This document shows positions 1-13,346 of a stretch of 64,000 nucleotides of DNA, piece after piece. Both the position numbers and the translations under genes were made by a program. The stretch's first letter is position 1. Each line of letters begins with the position of its first letter. The notes under the pieces are model-generated. The model did not search any database. It saw nothing but the letters and a program-made list of their open reading frames with translations, and had not been told where the DNA came from. The stretch is from Chersky-840 sp963794615 (GTDB lineage: Bacteria > Actinomycetota > Acidimicrobiia > Acidimicrobiales > UBA8190). The DNA lies in NCBI GenBank assembly GCA_963794615.1, contig CAWCEP010000015.1, positions 24,465 to 88,464 on the forward strand, in the 5' to 3' direction.

Positions 1-75
1 TCTACCACGCCGGGCTCGACTGTTTCCTTGCACCTCGGGGCCAGAATGCCCGAATCGGGCCAGGTGACGGGGCGG

Positions 76-474
76 TCAGCCGTCGGTGAAGCTGAGCTTG
101 TCCTGCTCCCAGAACGACCGGAGCGACACGAGCTTCCCCTCGGCGTTCACCTTGTAGATGTTGGCGAGGGGGACGATCCCGACCTGGTTCCCGGGGAGGG
201 TGATCCGGAGCTCGCCGATGTTGACGACCTCGTCGCCGCACTCGATGGTCTGGCGGATGGTGAACTCGAGGCTCTCGCTCTGCGACACCACGTTGTCGTA
301 GAAGGCGGTGATGGCCTCCTTGCCGTGCTGGCCCTTGCCTTCGGCGTCGACGAAGGACGGGCCGACCGGGTCCTCGACCACGGCGTCGTCGGCGAAGAGC
401 CCCAACCACCCGTCGCGGTCCTTGGCCTCGGACATCGCCATCGACTTCTTCGACATCTCGAACGCTCTGCCCAT
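76..474 (-). CDS. NTF2-like (SnoaL/ketosteroid isomerase fold) protein
   Basis: The 132-residue product has the length and pattern of the NTF2-like superfamily: an N-terminal helical part, then DRDGWLGLFADDAVVEDPVG, which is the usual 'W..LFA.DAV..DP' start of SnoaL or ketosteroid-isomerase-like proteins. A conserved FYDNV helix and C-terminal strands ending in SLRSFWEQDKL follow. Members bind or isomerise small hydrophobic ligands, often steroids or polyketides, in a cone-shaped pocket. The gene is read in the same direction as the LLM oxidoreductase and SDR that precede it (34 bp gap), so one transcript for the three is likely. The substrate cannot be read from sequence. An internal Met at residue 7 is an alternative start. 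Confidence 0.75.
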   Translation of the reverse strand: MGRAFEMSKKSMAMSEAKDRDGWLGLFADDAVVEDPVGPSFVDAEGKGQHGKEAITAFYDNVVSQSESLEFTIRQTIECGDEVVNIGELRITLPGNQVGIVPLANIYKVNAEGKLVSLRSFWEQDKLSFTDG

Positions 475-508
475 CGCCCCGCCTCCCCTGTCGCTCCTGT
501 TGCCTGTC

Positions 509-1387
509 CTACGCCTTGACCTTCGCGATCACCGTGTCGGCGAACTGCCGGAGGCTATCGATCTTGGCCTGGAGCGGCTCGACGTCGGGCCCCGTCACAT
601 AGGGCCAGCGGAACCCGACGACGACGTCGGTGACGCCTTGGTCCTCGAGACGGCGCACCCCGTCGACGCTGAAGGCGTCCATGGAGATGACGTGGGTCTC
701 GAATGGCTCGCCGTCGCGTCCCGCCTCGGCGCGCAGCTCGGCCAACCGGGCGAGGAGCCCGGGGAGGTCGGCGGGATCGCCGCCACCGTGCATCCAGCCG
801 TCGCCCATGACGGCGGCCCGGCGCAGGGCCGCTTCTCCGTGCCCTCCGATCAGGATGGGGATGGGCGCGGTGGGGGTCGGGGCCATCTTCACCGCCGGCA
901 CGTCGAAGACCTCCCCGTGGTACTCGAAGTACCCGCCCCCGGTGAGCCCCCGGATGACGTCGATGCACTCGTCCATGCGCTTGCCCCGGCGCGCCCAGGG
1001 GACGTCGAGGAGCCCGTAGTCCTCGGGCCACGGGCTCGTCCCCACCCCGAAGAGGAACCGGTTGCCGGTGAGCACCGCCACCGACGCGGCCTGCTTGGCC
1101 ACCATGACGGGATGGCGGATGGGCAGCTTCACCACGAAGGTCACGAACCGCAACGTGGTGGTGACCGCCCCCAGGGCGGGGATGAGGCTGAAGGGCTCGA
1201 TGAAGGGCTTGTCCTCGAGGAAGTGGCGCGACCCGTCGGGGTTGAACGGGTAGGTGGTGTCGGACTCGAGCGGGTAGGCGATGCTGTCGGGCACGACGAA
1301 GGTGTCGTAGCCGGCGTCCTCGGCGGCCCGGGCCAGGGGCCCGTAGAACGCCGGGTCGGTCATGGACTCGGCGTAGCTGAAACGCAT
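509..1387 (-). CDS. LLM-class (luciferase-like, probable F420-dependent) oxidoreductase
   Basis: The 292-residue protein begins MRFSYAESMTDPAF and carries the TIM-barrel pattern of the bacterial luciferase-like family: FVVPDSIAYP near the N-terminus, the central VAKQAASVAVLTGNRFLFGV segment, and PIPILIGGHGEAALRRAA in the C-terminal half. The last is the usual cofactor-phosphate-contacting region. Actinobacterial members usually use F420H2 for hydride transfer, though FMN cannot be excluded. The frame is open well upstream into the SDR region. The start is set at the Met that begins the family fold, just after the SDR stop. It is probably co-transcribed with the SDR and the NTF2-like gene. The substrate is unknown; neighbours suggest acyl-CoA or steroid metabolism. 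Confidence 0.85.
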   Translation of the reverse strand: MRFSYAESMTDPAFYGPLARAAEDAGYDTFVVPDSIAYPLESDTTYPFNPDGSRHFLEDKPFIEPFSLIPALGAVTTTLRFVTFVVKLPIRHPVMVAKQAASVAVLTGNRFLFGVGTSPWPEDYGLLDVPWARRGKRMDECIDVIRGLTGGGYFEYHGEVFDVPAVKMAPTPTAPIPILIGGHGEAALRRAAVMGDGWMHGGGDPADLPGLLARLAELRAEAGRDGEPFETHVISMDAFSVDGVRRLEDQGVTDVVVGFRWPYVTGPDVEPLQAKIDSLRQFADTVIAKVKA

Positions 1388-1473
1388 AGGGGGGCCTCGG
1401 TCTTCTCGAAAGCTCGGTGAGGGTACGGAGTCGGTGCGGATACGGGAGTCGGTGCGGTACCGGAGATCGGTGC

Positions 1474-2378
1474 TCAGGCGTTGGGCTTCTCGCCCGACGC
1501 GGCCGCCTTCCGGATCTGGTCGAGACGGTCGATGAGCCCCATCCGCTCCTGACCCACCTCGTCGAACCGGGCCGCGATCTGCTCGGGCGTCCAGCGGCCC
1601 TCGACGGTCATCGAGCGCAGCTCGACGGGCTGGTTCCACACCGCGATGCGTCCCCCCACCGCCGTGTAGACCTGGCCGGTCACGTCCTGGGCCGCATCCG
1701 ACAGCAGGAACACCACCAGGGGGGCGACGTCCTCGGGATCGCCCATCTCGGCCAGCTCGGACGGGACGTTCGCCGACATCCGGGTACGGGCCACCGGCGC
1801 GACGGCGTTGGCGCGGACGCCGTAGCGGTGCAGTCCGACCGCGGCGGACCGCACCAGCGACACGATCCCGCCCTTGGCGGCCGAGTAGTTGGCCTGGGCC
1901 ACGCTGCCGGCGATAGGCGCCCGAGGTGAACCCGACGAGCGACCCCGACTCCTGCTTGCGCATGATCGCCGCCGCGTGGCGGAACACGGTGAAGTGGCCC
2001 TTGAGGTGGGTGGCGATCACGGCGTCCCACTCGTCCTCGGACATGTTGAAGAGCATCCGCTCCCGGAGGATGCCGGCCACGGCCACCACACCGTCGATCC
2101 GGCCCCACCGCTCGACGGCGGTGTTCACGATGCGCTCGCCCCCGGCCATGGTGCTCACGTCCTGGGCGACCGCCACCGCTTCGCCGCCGGCGCTCTCGAT
2201 CTCCTTCACGACGGCCTCGGCGACCTCGCTGGTGGGGTCCTCCCCGGCCAGGCCCACCCCGATGTCGGCCACGACGACCTTGGCGCCCTCGGCCGCGCAC
2301 GCCAGCGCGCAGGCCCGGCCGATGCCGCCCCCCGCCGCCCGTGATCACGACCGCCTTGTTCTCGAGGTACCCAGCCAC
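1474..2378 (-). CDS. SDR-family oxidoreductase, split by two one-base indels
   Basis: A complete short-chain dehydrogenase can be assembled from three reading frames. The first frame gives MAGYLENKAVVITGGG, the Rossmann start. Removing one G from the G6 run at about 2328-2333 restores a glycine-rich TGxxxGIGR motif and runs into the second frame (AKVVVADIGVG, then VVAVAGI for the NAG motif). Removing one T near 1915 yields GAIAGSVAQANYSAAKGG, which contains the catalytic Y-x-x-x-K. The third frame ends in ..AASGEKPNA. All catalytic motifs are present, so the breaks are probably sequence errors or very recent. Expected role: NAD(P)-dependent oxidation of a hydroxyacyl-CoA or steroid alcohol. 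It is divergent from the MaoC-type hydratase gene. Confidence 0.8.
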
Positions 2379-2412
2379 GTCGCCTGCCGCTCCTCGTCTC
2401 GCGGGTACGAAA

Positions 2413-2429
2413 TCTGACGGGATGTTAGA
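2413..2429. promoter_or_regulatory. Candidate TetR-type operator in divergent promoter
   Basis: TCTGAC-GGGAT-GTTAGA is an imperfect inverted repeat (5 of 6 positions match between arms). It lies between the divergent SDR and MaoC-type genes, 35 bp from the SDR start and 84 bp from the hydratase start. Size and symmetry suit a TetR-family operator controlling both transcripts. No cognate regulator is adjacent, so assignment is tentative. Confidence 0.35.
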
Positions 2430-2512
2430 CGGCGGGGCCGTCGACCCCCCAGCCGACGCCGAGCACCAGGGTGACGCCTGTGTCAGGATTTCGACCGAGC
2501 AGGAGGGGGACG

Positions 2513-3682
2513 ATGACCCAGGTCAACGAGCACATCGAGTTCGACACGTCCGACGTCGACCGCCACATCGGCAAGCCCGTGGGCGGCGGCCAACTGAAAG
2601 AGCCCGTGACCGTCACCGACATCCGGCGGTGGGTCCAGGCCATGCAGTACCCGAACCCGCTCCACTTCGACGACGACGTCGCCGCCGCCAGCGTGTTCGG
2701 GCGGATCGTCGCCCCCCAGTCCTTCACCATCTGCTGCGACGTCGGCCACGGGGCCGGCCCCGCCATCGTGGGGAACATCCCCGGCACCCACATGATCTTC
2801 GGCGGCGACGAGTGGTGGTTCGCCGGGCCCCGGATCTACCCCGGTGACCTCCTGCGCATGAAGCGGCGCTTCGTCGACTACAAGGTGTCGGAGACCAAGT
2901 TCGCCGGCCCCACCATGTTCAGCCGGGGCGAGACCCTCTACACCAACCAGCGGGGCGAGCGCGTCGCCAAGCAGTGGTCGACGGCGGTGCGGTACCGCGC
3001 CGACGTGGCCCGGGATCGTGGCTTCTTCGAGCAGGCCGCGCCGCTGCCGACATGGACCGAGGAGCGGCTGGCCGCCATCGAGACCCAGCGCACGGACGTG
3101 GATCCGCAGCCGGGCCGGCGCCGAGAGCCCCACCCTCGACGGTCGTCGAAGTGGGCCAGAGCCTCCTCACGCGCCCCATCGGCCCCCACTCGCTGCCCAG
3201 CCTGGCCTCGGAGTGGCGCGGCTACACCTTCACCGTGTGGGGCTCGACCTACCACGAGGGTGCCGACCACCTGAGCGAGGCGGGTTGGCTCGACGAGATG
3301 GACCGCGACCTCGTCGGCGCCCAGGAGGACCCCGAGCTCGCCGACGGCCTCTACCACGGGCCGTCGCGGGGCCACACCGACGAGGAGCACGCCCGGCTCA
3401 TCGGCATGCCCCGCGGCTACGGCTACGGCGCCTCGATGGGGGCGTGGGTCCTCGACTACGTCGCGCGCCTGGGCCGGCGACCGCGGCCTGGTGCGGCACT
3501 CGGCCGTCCAGTACCGCTTCCCCGCCTTCGACGGCGACCTCACCCTCCTCGACGCCGAGGTGACCGACGCCCGCTACGACAAGATGCTCGGGGCCGGGCT
3601 CGTGACCCTGGAGGTGACCATGACCAACCAGGACGGGTCGGTGATGGCGAAGGGGCCGGTGGAGGTCGAGCTGCCGGCCTAG
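2513..3682 (+). CDS. Two-domain MaoC / FAS1-like acyl dehydratase, frameshifted
   Basis: Starts at ATG 2513 behind a strong AGGAGGGGG. The first frame covers a hotdog domain: the FAS1-like N-terminal dehydratase pattern with a conserved HFDDDVAAASVFGRIVAP segment. The frame is lost at about 3105-3150 (probably two compensating shifts) and resumes as VVEVGQSLLTRPIGPHSLPS. A second shift near 3468 converts DYVARLGRR into AWAGDRGLVRHSAVQYRF and the gene ends ..VEVELPA. Total length near 390 residues matches double-hotdog enoyl-CoA hydratases of steroid/fatty-acid degradation. Catalysis in MaoC enzymes uses an Asp/His pair; the disrupted middle prevents checking both. Neighbouring acyl-CoA ligases and SDR support a beta-oxidation role. 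Confidence 0.75.
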
Positions 3683-3687
3683 GCCGC

Positions 3688-3715
3688 GTCGACTCGACTC
3701 GACTCGACTCGGCTC
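3688..3715. repeat. Short tandem repeat (GACTC, about 5 copies)
   Basis: Pentanucleotide repeat a few bases after the MaoC-type gene stop and before the acyl-CoA ligase. It is one of several simple repeats in intergenic gaps of this window. Confidence 0.8.
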
Positions 3716-3793
3716 GGGCACCGGACGACATTTCCGTGGTCCTCTTCCGGGGGCCACCCCTCGACACCGAGACCCGGCATCGGCGCGCTCACC

Positions 3794-5421
3794 ATGGGCG
3801 GGCTGCTCGCCGAGGTGGCGGCCCGTCACGCGGCGCGTGAGGCGCTGTGCTTCCACCCGTCGGGTCACCACGAGTCGGGTCTCCACGAGGGCCGGTCGGG
3901 TCCGCGGCGCGACGACGCCGTGGTGCGGTGGACCTACGCCGAGCTCGGGGCCCGGGCCTGTCGCTTCGCCAAGGCGCTGGCCGCGGCGGGCGTGGGCAAG
4001 GGCACCCGGGTGGCGCTGCTCATGGGCAACCGGCCCGAATGGGTGGAGGCCGCCTTCGGCGTGGCGCTGGCGGGCGGCGGTGCTCGTGCCGGTGAACACG
4101 CTCTTCGAAGCCGCCCGAGATCGAGCACGTGCTGCGCCACTCCGACAGCTGCCGTGCTCGTCTATCAGGAGCGCCTCGGCCAGCCACCGCTACCACGACC
4201 AGGTCCGGGCCATGGCGCCCGGCCTCCCCTACCTCACCACGCTGGCGTGTCTGGGGACGGGCTCCTACGACGAGTTCCTCGCGGCCGGCGACGCCGTCGA
4301 CGACGACGTGGCCCGAGCGCCGGGCCGCGGCGGTGTCGCCCTACGACGACGCCCTCGTCGTCTACACGTCGGGGTCGACGGGCAAGCCCAAGGGCGTCCT
4401 CCACGCCCAGCGGGCCGCCGCCCTCCAGAGCTGGCGCTTCGCCCAGCATCTCTGCCTCGACCCCACCCTGCCGGGTGTGGAGCGCCTTCCCCTTCTTCTG
4501 GACGGCGGGCTACTGCATGGTGATGGGCGGCGACCCTGGCGGCCGGGCGCCTGCCTCGTGCTCCAGGAGCTCTTCGAGCCCGGCGACGCCCTGGCGCTGC
4601 TCGAGTCCGAGCGCGTCACCTACCCCCACGCCTGGCCCCATCAGCTCGCCGCCCTCGAGAGCCACCCCGACTGGCGCCACGGCCGACCTCTCGTCGGTGG
4701 ACCACGTCGACTCCTTCACGAGCTTCGGCCGGCACCCCACGGTGAAGGTCGACGACTCCTGGAGCCCCCGCGCCGCCTACGGCCTCACCGAGACCTTCAC
4801 CATCATCAGCTCGCTGCCCGCCGACACCCCCGCCGCCGTGCGCGAGGGGCACGAGGGGACGATCCTCCCCGGCAACGTGGTCCGCATCGTCGACGCCCGC
4901 ACCGGCGAGGAGCAACCGGCCGACGTGGTCCGGGCGAGATCCGGGTCAAGGGGCCGACCCTCATGAAGGGGTACGTGAAGGTCGCCCCCGAGGACGTCTT
5001 CGACGACGACGGCTTCTTCGCCACCGGCGACGCCGGGTTCGTCGACGACGAGGGCCGGCTCCACTGGGTGGGGCGCACCTCGGACCTCATCAAGACCGGC
5101 GGCGCCAACGTCTCACCCGTCGAGATCGACAACGAGCTGCTCCGCCATCCCGGCCTGCACAGCGCCTTGGCGGTGGGCGTGCCCCATCCCACCCTGGGCG
5201 AGATCGTGGTGGTGTGCGCCGTGGCCCAGCCCGGCTGCGACGTCGACGAGGACGGCGTGCGCGCCTTCCTCCGCGGCCGGTTGGCGTCCTACAAGCTGCC
5301 CCGCCGGGTCCTGTTCTTCGCCGAGGACGAGCTCACCCTCACCGGGAACGCCAAGATCCGCGCCGACGAGCTCCGCAAGCTCGCCATCGAGCGGCTTGCC
5401 CGGAGCGAGAACGCGTTCTAG
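3794..5421 (+). CDS. Acyl-CoA ligase (AMP-forming), multiply frameshifted
   Basis: An adenylate-forming enzyme of about 540 residues can be traced across frames. N-terminal part: GGLLAEVAARHAAREAL and ALLMGNRPEWVEA. The phosphate-binding A3 motif VVYTSGSTGKPKGVLH lies at about 4360-4400. The A5 motif YGLTET is near 4780. A7 reads FATGDAGF, and A8 reads GRTSDLIKTGGANVSPVEID. The catalytic lysine motif TGNAK is near the C-terminus. At least six frame changes occur between about 4080 and 4935, yet all core motifs are intact, so the indels look technical. It should activate a carboxylic acid (fatty or steroid side chain) to the CoA thioester via an acyl-adenylate. The same family recurs in the next gene. 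Confidence 0.75.
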
Positions 5422-5547
5422 TCTCGGGTCGGTCCCCGCGTCGCTGATGGGGGCAGATGGGATGTCCCGGGTGGGATCGCCCAGCCGGGCTCGGGATGGC
5501 GCACCGGGTGATCGCAAACGCTCCAACAGCGGGTCGATCGCCACCTG

Positions 5548-5586
5548 CGCAGCACCGCAGCACCGCAGCACCGCAGCACCGCAGCG
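5548..5586. repeat. Short tandem repeat (CGCAGCAC, about 4.6 copies)
   Basis: Octanucleotide repeat in the gap between the two acyl-CoA ligase genes, ending 17 bp before the second start codon. Confidence 0.8.
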
Positions 5587-5603
5587 CCGAGTGAGGAGCG
5601 AAG

Positions 5604-7157
5604 ATGACCGACTTCGGATTCTGGGCCATGGCGGAGGAGGAGCCGGGCCACCTGGCGCTGGTGGCCCCCGACGGCACCGAGCTCAAGGCGGGCGAGCTGC
5701 TGGGTCGCGCCAACCAGGTCGTCCACGCCCTGCGCGATGCTCGGGCTCAGCAAGGGCGACACCATCGCCTTCGTGCTGCCCAACAGCGCCGAGGTGTTCG
5801 AGATCTATCTCGCCGCCATGCAGGCCGGGTGGTACATCGTGCCCATCAACCACCACCTGGTGGCGCCCGAGATCGCCTACATCCTGAAGGACTCCGGGGC
5901 TCAGGTCTTCATCGGCCACGAGCGCTTCGCCGGAGATCTGCCTCGATGCGGCCGAAGAGGCCGAGATCCCCGCGTCACGCTGCCTGGCCGTCGGTGACAT
6001 CCCCGGCTTCGCCTCCTACGCCCAGCTCCGCGACAACCAGAAGACCGACCGGCCCGACGACCGCAGCCTGGGCGACACCATGAACTACACCTCGGGGACG
6101 ACCGGCAACCCCAAGGGCGTGCGCCGCGCCCTGACCGGCGCTGACCCCGACGAGATGGCCATCGCCCTGGCCGGGATCCTGCTGCTGTTCGGTATCAACC
6201 CTCGCGACGACAACGTCCACATCGTGGGCTCGCCGCTCTACCACACCGCCGTGCTCCGGTTCTCGGGCGCGGCCATCCACATGGGCCACACCGTGGTGCT
6301 CATGGACAAGTGGAGCGCCGAGGGGATGCTCGAGCTCATCGAGCGGTACCGGGTGACCCACTCGCACATGGTCCCCACCCAATTCCACCGGCTCCTCGCC
6401 CTCCCCGACGACGTCCGGCACAAGTACGACCTCTCGTCGTTGCGGCACATGATCCACGCCGCCGCCCCGTGCCCGGTCGACACCAAGTACGCCATGATCG
6501 AGTGGTGGGGCCCGGTGATCGACGAGTACTACGCGGCATCGGAAGGCGGCGGCACCATCGTCACCACCGAGGAATGGCTCACCAAGCCGGGGACGGTGGG
6601 CAAGCCCTGGCCGATCTCGGAGATCGCCATCTTCGACGACGACGAGAACCGGCTCGAGGCGAACCAGATCGGGACCGTGTACATGGCCATGGGGTCGGCC
6701 GACTTCGAGTACCACGGCGACAAGGAGAAGACCCGGAAGAACCGGATCGGCAAGTTCTTCACCGTCGGTGACGTCGGCTATCTCGACGACGACGGGTTCC
6801 TCTTCCTGCGGGACCGCAAGACCGACATGATCATCTCCGGGGGCGCCAACATCTACCCGGCCGAGATCGAGAGCGTCCTGCTGGGCCATCCCAAGGTCGT
6901 CGACGCGGCGGTGTTCGGGATCCCGCACGACGACTGGGGCGAGGAGGTGAAGGCGGTCGATCCAGCCCGTCGACGGCGTGGAAGGCTCGCCCGAGCTCGA
7001 GGCGGAGATCCTGGGGTGGTGCGAGGGACGGCTGGCGAAGTTCAAGACGCCCAAGACCATCGACTTCACCGACGACATGCCACGGGATCCCAACGGCAAG
7101 CTCTACAAGCGCAAGCTCCGTGATCCCTACTGGGAAGGGCGCGAGCGGGCCATCTGA
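5604..7157 (+). CDS. Acyl-CoA ligase (AMP-forming), second copy, frameshifted
   Basis: A GTGAGGAGCGAAG stretch precedes ATG 5604. The N-terminal domain starts MTDFGFWAMAEEEPGHLAL, changes frame near 5740 (LGLSKGDTIAFVLPNSAEVFE), and again near 5930 and 6050. The core from 6080 is continuous for nearly 900 nt: MNYTSGTTGNPKGVRRAL (A3), YAASEGGGT (A5-like), VGDVGYLDDDGFLFLRDR (A7), KTDMIISGGANIYPAEIE (A8). A last shift near 6957 leads to FKTPKTIDFTDDMPRDPNGKLYKRKLR with the A10 lysine, ending ..EGRERAI. Overall about 515 residues. It resembles FadD-type ligases used for steroid side-chain or fatty acids. It shares only family motifs with the ligase upstream, so it is probably a different specificity. 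Confidence 0.8.
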
Positions 7158-7200
7158 GCGGCTCGATTGTCCCGGCCGACGGGGCGACGATCGGCTGCGG

Positions 7201-9924
7201 TCAGCTACCCCGGGCCGCCCGCACGGCGTCGACCAGCGACAGCAGCCCGCGCACGTCGATGGGCTTGGCCAGGAACCCCATGACGCCGCGGCCGAGGAGC
7301 TGGCGCACGTGCTGCGGAAGAGCATCGGCACCGATGACCGCCACGGGGATGTCGGCGGTGGCCGGGTCCTCGGCCAGGCGGTCGAGGACGATGTCCCCGG
7401 TCATGTCGGGAAGGTAGAGATCGAGCAGGATCATGTCGGGGACGTGCTCGCGGGCGAGGTCCACGCCGAGCCCGCCCTGCATGGCCGCGAGGACCTCGGT
7501 CCCGGGACGCCGCGACAAGACCCGCTCGACGAGATCGAGGGTGGTGAGGTTGTTCTCGACCAGCAGAACCCGGAACACCGGGCCCGCGCCGGGTGTCGCA
7601 CCCATGTCTGCGCCGGCGTCGCGTCCCACGTCGGACGATCCGGATCGGGTCACCTCGGGCGTCCCTGGTTCGCCGAGCGGGCCGGCCTCCTCGGTCGTCC
7701 CGTTGGCCCCGGTGCGCTCGACCACCGGTGGCACCTCGACCGCGTCGGTCTCGATGGCCCCGACGGCCATGCCGGGGCGGCCGCTCCCCTCCAGGGTGGC
7801 ACCGTCGAGAGCGGCGGCGACCCCGAAGCCCAAGTCGGCCGTGACGAGGGCGGCCTCGGGGGGAAGCTCGACCACGAAGGTGGTCCCCGCGCCGGCCGCC
7901 GACTCGAAACGGAGCTCGCCGCCCATCCGCTCGCACAGGTGCTGGGACAACGCCAGCCCCACGCCGGTCCCCTCGATCCCGGTCTGCTCGAGCCCGAGAC
8001 GATCGAAGGGCACGAAGACGCGGTCGTAGTCCTCGGCGCGGATCCCCCTCCCCGTGTCGGCGACGGCCACGAGGACCCGCCCCGACGGTCCCGGCTCGCA
8101 GTTGACGTCGACACGCCCGCCCGGCTTGTTGTACTTCACGGCGTTGGACAGCAGGTTGAGCAGGACCTGCATCAGCCGCTGCCGGTCGGCCGTGACGACA
8201 TACCCGTCACGGGGATCCACCAAGGAGCGGATGACCACTTCGGCGCGTGCCGCCATCGGGTTCGTCAGTTCGAGGGCCTCGGAGACGATCTCGGCCACCA
8301 CCACGGGCGCCAGCGTCAGCTCGAGATACCCCGACTCGATCCGGGCGATGTCGAGCACCTCGTCGATGAGGTCGAGAAGGTGCCGGCCGGCCCGCAAGAT
8401 GTGGTCCACGGCGTCGACCTGCTGGCCCGGGATGTCGTCCATCTGCAGCAGCTGCGCGAACCCGAGGATGGAGTTCAGGGGGGTGCGCAGCTCGTGGCTC
8501 ATGCGGGACAGAAAGTCGCTCTTGGCCTTGCTGGCCTTCTCGGCCGACTCGCGCGATGTCTGGAGGCGCTGCTCGGACTCGAGCTTGTCGGAGATGTCGC
8601 GCGACACCACGACGGCGCCGGCGAAGTGGCCCTCGCCGTCGAGGACGGCCTGGGCGCGCGAATCGACGGTGACCCAGTGGCCGTCGGCATGGCGGGCCCG
8701 GTAGCGCAGGTGCAGGTGGGAGACGGCGCCCGTCACCATCCGGATGAACAACGACGCCACATCATCGAAATCGTCGGGGTGGACGAAGTCGAAGACGTCG
8801 CTGCGGGTGAACACCTCGTGGCGATGGCCGAACAGGGCGCTCTCGGCTTCGCTGATCTGGTGGATCTTGCCGGCCCGGTCCATCAGGGTGATCATGTCCG
8901 GGCTGGCCCCGATGACCGAGTCGAGCAGCCGGTCCCGGGCGGCCAGCGCCTTCTCCGCACCCCGGCGCTCGGTCGTATCCGACGCGATCCCCCCGATGGC
9001 GAACGGTGTGCCGTCTTCGTCGCGGATGACGAATCTGCTCACCATGAAGTCGCGGGGGCCGTCGACCGTGGTTCGGATCTCTTCGCTGACGAACGACACC
9101 CCGTCCTCGAGAAGCTGACGCTCGCGGTCGGTGATCGTGTCGGTGTGCTCGGGCCAGCACTCCACGGCGGTCTGCCCCACGGCCGCCTCGACGGAAAGGC
9201 CCGCGGCACGCGCCGAACTCGTCGTTGACGAGAAGGTAGTGACCCTCGAGATCCTTCACGAAGATCACCGACGGTGAGTACTGCATGATGGCGCGGAGCC
9301 GGGCCTCGCTCTCGTTCAGCGCGATCTCGTCGCGTCGTCGTTCGCTGACGTCTCGGGCCGCCCCGTAGACGCGCTTGCGGTCGAAGTCGACACGGGTGGT
9401 CCACTCGAGCCAGCGCCATTCGCCGTGGCGCGAGCAGAACCGGAGCTGCGTGAGGCCCGCCTCGCCGTTCTGGGCAAGCTGGGCCTCCGCCTCCTTGCGG
9501 GCGTCGCGGTCCTCGGGATGCACCAGGTCGTCGAGCTGGAGTCCGGTCAGCTCCTCGGTGGTGTAGCCGAGCGTCCGCTCGAACGCCGCGTTCCACCACA
9601 CCAACGTCCCCTCGAAATCGGTGATGCAGAAGATCTGCGCCGACAGGTCGAGGAACGTGGTCAACCGGGTGGACGCCGTACCCGTGGTCTTCGCCATGGC
9701 GGCTTCGACCGCGACGCGCGCCCCCTCGGCCACGGCCGAGCTCGATGGTCGGCGCTCGGGGACGGGCGAGACACGGGGCGCGGCCCTGTGGGGCGTGCGG
9801 TCACCCGGGGCGGTCACCGCCGCCTCGTCGGGAGCCGGACCACGGGGGGCCGCGATGCCGGGGGCCGCGATGCCGGGTGCCGCGATGCCGGGTGCCGTGA
9901 TGCCGGGTGCCGTGATGCGGGGGG

Positions 9925-9928
<4 letters not shown>
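7201..9928 (-). CDS. Hybrid sensor histidine kinase (PAS-PAS-PAS-HisKA-HATPase-REC)
   Basis: The GTG start at 9928 overlaps the stop of the preceding kinase gene (GTGA), so the two are translationally coupled. N-terminal residues are a low-complexity APGIA repeat. Three PAS domains follow (first FCITDFEGTLVWWNAAFERT with a C-terminal PAC; second VIFVKDLEGHYLLVNDEF; third MITLMDRAGKIHQISEAES). The H-box is SRMSHELRTPLNS, the ATPase has DTGRGI and GTGVGLALS, and the receiver domain has LLDLYLP. An indel near 9206-9216 breaks the second PAS; restoring it gives GLSVEAAVGQTAVE. There is no membrane segment, so it is a cytoplasmic sensor. No separate response regulator is adjacent; output probably goes through the attached receiver. 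A downstream start near 9698 (MAKTTGTAS) is possible. Confidence 0.85.
9851..9924. repeat. 15-bp tandem repeat encoding an APGIA repeat
   Basis: About five units of a 15-bp repeat (CGCGATGCCGGGGGC type) at the 5' end of the kinase gene encode the repeated pentapeptide (I/T)-A-A/T-P-G. The period is a multiple of three, so copy number can change without frameshift. Confidence 0.8.
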
Positions 9929-12534
<2,606 letters not shown>

Positions 12535-12589
12535 GGCTCGGGCAAGCCGCCCGGATCGCCGCCCCCCACGGCAACCGGCCTCGAGGGAG

Positions 12590-13346
12590 TCAGTCCCCGG
12601 TGAACCCCAGACGGCGGGCGTCGGCCCGCACCTGCTCGACGGCTTCGGGGGAATCGGAGTGCTCGGTCACAAAGGCCAAGAACCGCTGGGGGACGAGCTC
12701 GATGAAGATGCCCTCCGCCTCGGCGGTGAGGGTGTCCCCGTGGAACATGGCGCCGTAGGTCCGGATCTTGCGGCCCTCTCTCCCCATGAACCGGGCCTCC
12801 AGGCGAAGGGGGGTCCGCAACGGCGTGGGCTTGCGGTACTTGATGGTGAGCGTGCCGGTCATCCCCGGGTTCCCGGCCATGATGTTGGCCGCGCCCAGCA
12901 TCTCGTCGAAGACCATGGCGATGACTCCGCCGTGGACGCAGGTCGGTGGGCCCTCGTACTGGTAGTCGAAGGTCGCCGTCCCTCGCAGCTCGCCGTCGAC
13001 CGCCTCGACGACGACGGGGGGCGCCACGGGATTGGCGAAGCCGATGACGGGACTCGTGGGGAAGAACTCCTGCGGGTCACCGACCGGATCGGGTTGGGCA
13101 CGCAACCGGCGTCCCGGCACCGGCGCGCTCCTCGAGCCCGTCGGCGACGTCCTTGAGCGCCGCGGTGGCGTTGGTGATGTCGGCGTCGTCGATCGGGAGG
13201 CCGACCATCGCACTCGTGATCCGTCGGATCTGATGGGCCAGGTCGAAGCGGGCATCGTCCCTCGCCACGCGACCTTCGGCCGGCTCCGGAGGTCCGCCGC
13301 CGGCCGAGATGCCGAAATCGGAGACGCCGAGTTCTCGCTCTGGCAT
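12590..13346 (-). CDS. PaaI/hotdog-fold acyl-CoA thioesterase, one frameshift
   Basis: The gene begins at ATG 13346 (MPERELGVSDFG), sharing a base with the stop of the enoyl-CoA hydratase (TGATG), which indicates coupling. The first ~80 residues are in one frame (FDLAHQIRRITSAMVGLP). A shift near 13095-13115 leads to RLRAQPDPVGDPQEFFPTSP. The hotdog core is YEGPPTCVHGGVIAMVFDEMLGAAN, which has the HGG(V/I).....DE motif of PaaI-like thioesterases, followed by LTIKYRKPTPL. It ends ..ARRLGFTGD. It should hydrolyse acyl-CoA thioesters, perhaps recycling CoA. A homologous intact gene lies at 16958-17668. Confidence 0.8.
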